The notes below the pieces were generated by a model that was not told the DNA's origin, made no database searches, and saw only the letters and a program-made list of their open reading frames with translations. Position numbers and translations under genes: made by a program. Shown one piece after another: positions 1 through 3,514 of a stretch of 5,299 nucleotides of DNA (positions within the stretch are counted from its first letter, which is position 1; the number at the start of each line of letters is the position of its first letter). This DNA comes from Lachnospiraceae bacterium (lineage in GTDB: Bacteria; Bacillota; Clostridia; Lachnospirales; Lachnospiraceae). Location of the stretch: NCBI GenBank assembly GCA_017615375.1, contig JAGAAH010000179.1, forward strand, positions 1 to 5,299. Direction: 5' to 3'.

Positions 1-772
1 CCGCCATGAATACCGGGAAGAGCTTGGCAACAAACGGAAAGTACGGATAGATTCTGTTCTCTATCTTGATGTACTTCATCTTAGCCTGATAGTACTCTTC
101 GTTCTTCTTCTCGAACTTGTCGATTTCATAATCTTCTGCGGTAAAAGCTTTTACCGTACGAACTCCCGAGAGATTCTCTTCAGCAACAGTCGTAAGCTCG
201 GCATTTCGCTCCGAGATATCGTCATATGCTTTATCGAGGCGCTTTTCCATGTATACGGCTAACGCACCCATAACAAGCATAACTGCAAGCGGGATAAGTG
301 CAAGACGCGCATTCATTGAGAACATGCAGTAAAGCACCATTCCCATACGGAGCACAATCTCGATGGTGAGCATTCCGGTCATGCCGAAAATGTCCCAGAT
401 TCTGTCCGCATCATCTTTAACACGGGCCATAAGCTCGCCCGTATTGGTCTTATCGAAGTAATCAAGTGACAATGTCTGTATATGATTAAATAAGTCCTTT
501 CTAACCTTAGAACCTACCGAACATCCGACCATATCGAATGTATACTCTTTGAAGTATCCGCCAAAAGCGCGGCCCACACCGGTTAAGCATAAACCGATAA
601 GTAAACCGGGCAGTATAACGGTATTGCCTCCTTTAATTACATCATCAAATATTTTTGCCGTAAATTGAGGACCTATCGCATCGCAGATGGTTGCAAGTAC
701 CATGCAGCCGATCGCAAATGTAAGCTGTCCTATATATTTACGTCCAATTTTTCCAAGTCTAATCTTATTCAA
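1..772 (-). CDS. ABC exporter, transmembrane domain (partial, runs off left edge)
   Basis: This is the N-terminal 257 residues of a type IV (MsbA/LmrA/BmrA-like) ABC exporter half-transporter; the nucleotide-binding domain lies beyond the window. Visible: a short basic N-terminus (KIRLGKIGRKY), a first membrane helix around residues 15-33, a second around 52-72, the family motif LSLDYFDKTNTGELMARV at about 101-118 followed by DDADRIW, two close membrane helices at about 134-175, and the well-known coupling segment ENLSGVRTVKAFTAE at 199-213. The chosen start is TTG at 772-770, because AAGGTGAT, a near-ideal Shine-Dalgarno, ends 3 nt before it. An in-frame TTG at 787-785 is possible but has a poorer site. 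Such proteins pump drugs, lipids or peptides out of the cell as homo- or heterodimers; the substrate cannot be told here. A partner gene may follow to the left. No convincing promoter lies between it and the terminator at 827-854, so expression probably depends on read-through from the leader region upstream. Confidence 0.93.
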   Translation of the reverse strand, partial: MNKIRLGKIGRKYIGQLTFAIGCMVLATICDAIGPQFTAKIFDDVIKGGNTVILPGLLIGLCLTGVGRAFGGYFKEYTFDMVGCSVGSKVRKDLFNHIQTLSLDYFDKTNTGELMARVKDDADRIWDIFGMTGMLTIEIVLRMGMVLYCMFSMNARLALIPLAVMLVMGALAVYMEKRLDKAYDDISERNAELTTVAEENLSGVRTVKAFTAEDYEIDKFEKKNEEYYQAKMKYIKIENRIYPYFPFVAKLFPVFMA

Positions 773-775
773 GTT

Positions 776-785
776 ATCACCTTCC
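776..785 (-). promoter_or_regulatory. Ribosome binding site deciding the TTG start of the ABC exporter
   Basis: The minus strand reads GGAAGGTGAT here. AAGGTGAT is complementary to the 3' end of 16S rRNA, and it sits 3 nt (about 7 nt from the AAGG core) before the TTG at 772-770. This favours that start over the in-frame TTG at 787-785. Confidence 0.75.
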
Positions 786-826
786 AAACTATTACAAAAC
801 CTTCCGGACCCTTAATTTTAGGTAAC

Positions 827-854
827 AAAAAAGCCGGATGAAAACCATCCGGCT
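827..854 (-). terminator. Intrinsic terminator between the 40-aa ORF and the ABC exporter
   Basis: On the minus strand AGCCGGATG (854-846), a 5-nt loop GTTTT and CATCCGGCT (840-832) form a perfect 9-bp GC-rich stem followed by six T (832-827). It is oriented to stop transcription coming from the 40-aa ORF, and also read-through from the DUF4037 gene, which has no terminator directly after its stop. It lies about 57 nt after the small ORF's stop and about 55 nt before the exporter start, so it is placed to control exporter transcription. Confidence 0.9.
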
Positions 855-911
855 CTTAATCTATACTAAAATTAAGTATATACAATCAAAATCCAATTAT
901 TCCTTGGACTA

Positions 912-1034
912 TCAGTGTATATTACCCCGGAGGTAAAACTTATTAACAACAACATTATTGGATCTATAATTCGGCATATGGACATAGTTAGAGCCCGAAT
1001 TAATTCCATTAAACAATCGAATAGACATCGTCAT
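912..1034 (-). CDS. 40-aa small ORF, candidate leader peptide upstream of ABC exporter
   Basis: A 40-codon ORF begins with ATG at 1034-1032 and ends in tandem stops TGA TAG. I do not recognise the peptide. It starts MTMSIRLFNGINSGS and ends NKFYLRGNIH. It has no Asp, Glu, Cys, Trp, Gln or Ala, eight Asn, and a net positive charge from three Arg and one Lys. It has no signal peptide or membrane segment, so it does not look like a bacteriocin or exported precursor. The evidence for translation is an AAAGGAGGT site with 8 nt between GGAGG and the ATG, plus a strong dedicated promoter 47 nt upstream. An in-frame ATG at codon 3 is spaced less well. It sits between the DUF4037 gene and an intrinsic terminator followed by the ABC exporter, which suggests a regulatory leader peptide rather than a functional protein. 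A stand-alone small protein remains possible. Confidence 0.65.
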   Translation of the reverse strand: MTMSIRLFNGINSGSNYVHMPNYRSNNVVVNKFYLRGNIH

Positions 1035-1041
1035 TTGATTT

Positions 1042-1050
1042 ACCTCCTTT
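1042..1050 (-). promoter_or_regulatory. Near-perfect ribosome binding site of the 40-aa ORF
   Basis: The minus strand reads AAAGGAGGT, nine bases complementary to the anti-Shine-Dalgarno, with 8 nt between GGAGG and the ATG. It is the main evidence that the small ORF is translated. The overlapping GGAGGTAAA (1047-1039) is exactly complementary to TTTACCTCC in the 3' end of the same ORF (937-929), so it could be sequestered. Confidence 0.85.
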
Positions 1051-1080
1051 CTTAAATGCTAAACTGTAAACTACTTTTTC

Positions 1081-1109
1081 AAGATAACATAAGGCTTAGC
1101 GCCTGTCAA
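1081..1109 (-). promoter_or_regulatory. Strong sigma-A-type promoter for the 40-aa ORF / exporter leader
   Basis: On the minus strand a consensus -35 TTGACA (1109-1104) is followed by exactly 17 bp and a -10 TATCTT (1086-1081), with TG one base upstream of the -10 (extended -10). Transcription would start near 1074, giving a 5' leader of about 40 nt before the small ORF. The -35 begins only 16 bp after the DUF4037 stop codon. The spacer contains a small inverted repeat, AGGC/GCCT around GCTAA, too short to call an operator. Confidence 0.82.
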
Positions 1110-1124
1110 CATCATTTTTTGTAT

Positions 1125-2075
1125 TTAAATTAATACTTTTCCGACGTAGCCCTCTAAATAAGGGTCTATGTAATTAACAAGTCCCTTCTCCTTCATGATT
1201 GTCGCGATTCTGGTCGCAATACGTTCCGTAAAGCTTACCACTTCATCCTTAAGATTAAGACGGTCCGCTACATAAGGAAGACCTTCCCACTTTGAAAAAT
1301 CAAGATAAGTTCCGGCAAGCTTTGCTATAAGTTCCGATATATCACCGGTGCCTTCAAGTTCTTCCATCTTTTTGAATGTCCACTTATAATAAGGCGGATA
1401 TATGCGGTTAAGCAGGAAGAATAACTGCATTGCAGATTTAATACCCTGCGCTCTGCACATCTCTGCAGCGACTATATCTTTTCTTGTCATACAGCGTGCA
1501 TAGTTTACCTGCATACTTTGTGAGAATAAGTGTAACTCCATATTGATGCACTCTTTCCAGATTTTATCAGGGTAGTAGTTAAGAAGCGCTTTTCTATAAG
1601 CAGAAAACTTACCCAAGTCATCGCGGAACACTTCACCGTTAGTTGCAGTTGCAAGGCAACTATGGTCAAGTCTTTGCCAGTCTTCATCTGTTATAATTGC
1701 ATTATCCGTATCGCAATCAATGTTAAGGATATTGGAATAAAAGCTGTGAATAGTCATAACTCCGCGGCGCTCCATAAGGCGCTCTGTAAGATTTGAATCA
1801 TGCTTATTCACAAGCTCATTATATAGAATCGACAGAAGGTTACCGTATTTCTCATAATCCTCATCCGTAAGCCATAAGCAGACTCCCGTACCAAAATCAT
1901 GATCTCTTGATACAAAATCATCATATCCAAAGCAATCAGAGCCTTCTCCCACGATTCCTACCGCAATTCGCGCTTCTATCTCCGGGAACTTTTCATGTAT
2001 CATCGGCGCAACTTCCGCTTCATAGAACCTGCGACTTCTGTCAAATACTGAATTATCAAGAACTTTTCTATCCAT
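1125..2075 (-). CDS. DUF4037 domain protein, nucleotidyltransferase-like (316 aa)
   Basis: The protein matches from memory the DUF4037 family, uncharacterised proteins of about 300-350 aa with a nucleotidyltransferase-like N-terminal half. Visible: GIVGEGSDCFGYDD at residues 40-53 followed by SRDHDFG at 56-62, resembling the GS...D-x-D metal-binding signature of the polymerase-beta fold. The C-terminal half carries the family's conserved stretch: FRDDLG at about 150-155, NYYPDKIW at 166-173 and LLNRIYPPYYKW at about 221-232. The natural substrate is unknown to me. The start is ATG at 2075-2073, because AAGGAGGTG sits directly before it; a longer reading from TTG at 2090 would place that ribosome binding site inside the gene. 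It has its own promoter and looks monocistronic. No terminator follows its stop, so its transcript probably reads into the leader of the next gene and ends at 827-854. Confidence 0.88.
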   Translation of the reverse strand: MDRKVLDNSVFDRSRRFYEAEVAPMIHEKFPEIEARIAVGIVGEGSDCFGYDDFVSRDHDFGTGVCLWLTDEDYEKYGNLLSILYNELVNKHDSNLTERLMERRGVMTIHSFYSNILNIDCDTDNAIITDEDWQRLDHSCLATATNGEVFRDDLGKFSAYRKALLNYYPDKIWKECINMELHLFSQSMQVNYARCMTRKDIVAAEMCRAQGIKSAMQLFFLLNRIYPPYYKWTFKKMEELEGTGDISELIAKLAGTYLDFSKWEGLPYVADRLNLKDEVVSFTERIATRIATIMKEKGLVNYIDPYLEGYVGKVLI

Positions 2076-2078
2076 GGG

Positions 2079-2087
2079 CACCTCCTT
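2079..2087 (-). promoter_or_regulatory. Ribosome binding site deciding the DUF4037 start
   Basis: AAGGAGGTG on the minus strand lies with 5 nt between GGAGG and the ATG at 2075. It sets the start five codons downstream of the longest open frame, which would begin with TTG at 2090. Confidence 0.85.
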
Positions 2088-2102
2088 CAATCATCTAATC
2101 TA

Positions 2103-2131
2103 ATAATACATTGTTATATTTCAACTATCAA
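2103..2131 (-). promoter_or_regulatory. Promoter for the DUF4037 gene
   Basis: The minus strand has TTGATA (2131-2126), a 17-bp spacer and TATTAT (2108-2103), one mismatch to consensus in each box. The predicted start of transcription is near 2096, leaving a short 5' UTR of about 20 nt. The -35 begins 5 bp after the T-tract of the preceding terminator, so the two signals are packed back to back. Confidence 0.72.
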
Positions 2132-2136
2132 GCAAT

Positions 2137-2172
2137 AAAAACCGTCGGGGATGACGTGTGTCATCCCCGACG
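2137..2172 (-). terminator. Intrinsic terminator after the GNAT/HTH-like operon
   Basis: A perfect 13-bp stem, CGTCGGGGATGAC (2172-2160 on the minus strand) against GTCATCCCCGACG (2155-2143), with a 4-nt ACAC loop, is followed by GG-free T5 after one G (2141-2137). The T-tract is on the minus-strand side, and it lies 15 nt after the stop of the 161-aa gene. The opposite side has no T-run, so it is not a good plus-strand terminator. Confidence 0.93.
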
Positions 2173-2186
2173 AATAATTAATCCAA

Positions 2187-2672
2187 CTAATTCCAATTAT
2201 CTATAATACGCTTCATTCTCGAATCCGCCACATGATATACGGTAGTTATCGGCCACGGAAGATTATCAATATATTCCCTATCTCTCGGTTCAAGTTTTTC
2301 CAGCTTGCTTTTATATTTCGCAATGTCGTTATATTTCTCTTTGCCGAAACTGCATTCTATATATTCGCGCGATTCTTCATAAGCTTCCGCTTCTACACGT
2401 TTAAAACTAACTTTACCATATGCATCCTGCACTTTTTCATAATGTACTTCTTTATGCTTCGCTTGATTCGGTGCATCTTGAAGTATTATCCCCTTATTAA
2501 GATAATGCTCATAGACTGTCTTTGCAATCCGTTCAACCGGTGTAGGAAAATCGAGCATCTTGGCGATTTCCGGTACCGTATATCCCTCATCCGCAAGATG
2601 CCTTACTGCCCCACCACTTGCAACATCATGCGTAAAATTAGATAATGCACGATTAAAAATATCATTACTCAT
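2187..2672 (-). CDS. Conserved-looking hypothetical protein with possible helix-turn-helix (161 aa)
   Basis: I cannot name this family. Residues 20-62 (GAVRHLADEGYTV, then EIAKMLDFPTP, then VERIAKTVYEHYLNKGI) have the pattern of a helix-turn-helix: a short helix at about 33-40, a turn at DFPTP, and a longer amphipathic second helix. The middle, residues 70-125, is highly charged and probably helical or coiled. The C-terminus includes LPWPITTVYHVADSRMKRIIDNW. There is no signal peptide or membrane segment, so it is probably cytoplasmic. The ATG at 2672 lies 8 nt after the stop of the GNAT gene and has only a weak site (AAAG) directly upstream, so translation is probably coupled to the acetyltransferase. 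A regulator is one reading of the HTH pattern, but the family may use it in another way. Confidence 0.75.
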   Translation of the reverse strand: MSNDIFNRALSNFTHDVASGGAVRHLADEGYTVPEIAKMLDFPTPVERIAKTVYEHYLNKGIILQDAPNQAKHKEVHYEKVQDAYGKVSFKRVEAEAYEESREYIECSFGKEKYNDIAKYKSKLEKLEPRDREYIDNLPWPITTVYHVADSRMKRIIDNWN

Positions 2673-2680
2673 CTTTGATT

Positions 2681-3406
2681 CTAAGTATAATCCTCAATAA
2701 TATACGCTACTCCGTATTCCTCATATCCTATTGATTTTGCAAGATTAGCCGACCTAACATTATCCATATTGCATTCCCACTGAGGGCAAATGCCTCTTTC
2801 AATAAGATTATGCGTTGCAAGACCTGCCGTACACTTTCCGTATCCTTTACCTCTAGCCTCTTTCAATGTCATTATTCCCGTATGCTGTATTTCACCCTCC
2901 ATATATGGCATATCAGGTGCGTCACATACTGATACAAGCGCATCACCCTCATAATAACCGGTAAATAACTGTCTGTCGGTTTTTTCATAGAAATACTCAT
3001 CAAGCCATCCTTCCGGCTCTGCTCCCGGATTAGTTTCTAAGAAAAACTTTTCATAGTTAGAATAATCCTCGCGTTTAAGAATGCGCGCTTTTTTAAAATC
3101 GCTTACCTTTTCTTTATTGAATATAAATAACTTAAGAATTTTTAAATTGTCTAGATTCTTAATTGCATCCAAAATCACTTCTTTATCACTGTTACGTATC
3201 TCATCCATAAAAGCTCGATATCTTGGTGAATACGTAACTAGCAAAATATCGTCCTTTTCTAAAGCATAGACACTATAATTGCATCCGAAGCCACGTATCT
3301 CTTCATCTCGCTTTATACTCTCAACAAAATGAATCCCGGGAGTGAGTTTACTTATATCCGTATCCACAAATTGCGAATAGTACTTAATTGTAGTATCTTT
3401 TATCAT
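2681..3406 (-). CDS. GNAT family N-acetyltransferase (241 aa)
   Basis: The C-terminal half is a GCN5-related acetyltransferase fold, which transfers acetyl from acetyl-CoA to an amine. The acetyl-CoA pyrophosphate loop is clear: HTGIMTLKEARGKGYGKCTA, with RGKGYGK at residues 185-191 fitting R/Q-x-x-G-x-G/A. After it come ICPQWECNMDNVRSANLAKSIGYEE (206-230), where the N...S...LA...G(F/Y) pattern is typical of the last helix and strand. The N-terminal 110 residues are less conserved. This two-part layout resembles the GNAT_acetyltran (PF12746, ZmaR-like) or FR47-like groups, but the substrate cannot be assigned. ATG at 3406 has GGAGA 6 nt upstream. It is the first gene of a two-gene operon with the 161-aa protein, driven by the promoter at 3438-3466. 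Confidence 0.88.
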   Translation of the reverse strand: MIKDTTIKYYSQFVDTDISKLTPGIHFVESIKRDEEIRGFGCNYSVYALEKDDILLVTYSPRYRAFMDEIRNSDKEVILDAIKNLDNLKILKLFIFNKEKVSDFKKARILKREDYSNYEKFFLETNPGAEPEGWLDEYFYEKTDRQLFTGYYEGDALVSVCDAPDMPYMEGEIQHTGIMTLKEARGKGYGKCTAGLATHNLIERGICPQWECNMDNVRSANLAKSIGYEEYGVAYIIEDYT

Positions 3407-3437
3407 TTCTTATCTCCGATTATAATCATTTATTTTA

Positions 3438-3466
3438 ATAATACAGCTTTACATTTTAATCTTCAA
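3438..3466 (-). promoter_or_regulatory. Promoter for the GNAT/HTH-like operon
   Basis: The minus strand shows TTGAAG (3466-3461), a 17-bp A+T-rich spacer and TATTAT (3443-3438). Transcription would start near 3431, about 25 nt before the ATG. It begins 5 bp after the T-tract of the protease terminator. Confidence 0.7.
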
Positions 3467-3471
3467 GTAAC

Positions 3472-3498
3472 AAAAAAGCACCCCGAAGGATGCTTTTT
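3472..3498 (-). terminator. Intrinsic terminator of the cysteine protease gene, UUCG tetraloop
   Basis: Read on the minus strand, AAAAAGCATCC (3498-3488), loop TTCG (3487-3484) and GGGTGCTTTTT (3483-3473) form an 11-bp stem containing one U-G wobble and closed by a C(UUCG)G tetraloop, with T-tract 3477-3472. The wobble works only in the minus-strand RNA (it would be an A-C mismatch in the plus-strand copy), which fixes the direction. It lies 16 nt after the protease stop codon. Confidence 0.9.
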
Positions 3499-3514
3499 AA
3501 TCAGATTATTAAGT

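Larger units (their letters stand above)
827..1050 (-). promoter_or_regulatory. Candidate ribosome-mediated transcription attenuator (leader RNA)
   Basis: Four RNA segments can form alternative pairs. Segment 1 is the leader Shine-Dalgarno GGAGGTAAA (1047-1039). Segment 2 is TTTACCTCCGG in codons 33-36 of the small ORF (937-927). Segment 3 is CCGGATGGT, the terminator 5' arm plus loop (852-844). Segment 4 is the terminator 3' arm (840-832). Segment 1 pairs with 2 over 9 uninterrupted bp. Segment 2 can instead pair with 3 as ACC+TCCGG against CCGGA+GGT, 8 bp with one bulged U, which would break the 3:4 terminator. A second possible antiterminator is GGCTCT in codons 14-15 (995-990) with AGAGCC at the base of the terminator (856-851), 6 bp. 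The architecture matches leader-peptide attenuation of drug exporters such as B. subtilis bmrB-bmrCD. The pairings are seen in the sequence; the regulatory role is inferred, and a plain small gene with an ordinary terminator is the alternative. Confidence 0.5.

Noticed and set aside
929..938. GGAGGTAAAA on the plus strand, looking like a ribosome binding site
   Set aside because: No ATG, GTG or TTG follows at a suitable distance and the downstream plus-strand frames are short. It is better explained as the complement of codons 33-36 of the minus-strand small ORF.
912..1034. Small ORF as a bacteriocin or RiPP precursor exported by the ABC transporter
   Set aside because: It has no Cys, no double-glycine leader and no hydrophobic segment, and no maturation enzyme is nearby. 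A regulatory leader fits the terminator better.
2232..2645. 137-codon plus-strand open frame opposite the 161-aa gene
   Set aside because: It lies wholly antisense to a gene with operon context and a terminator. Its product is rich in Phe, Ile and Arg as expected for a shadow of a charged protein, and it has no ribosome binding site or promoter.
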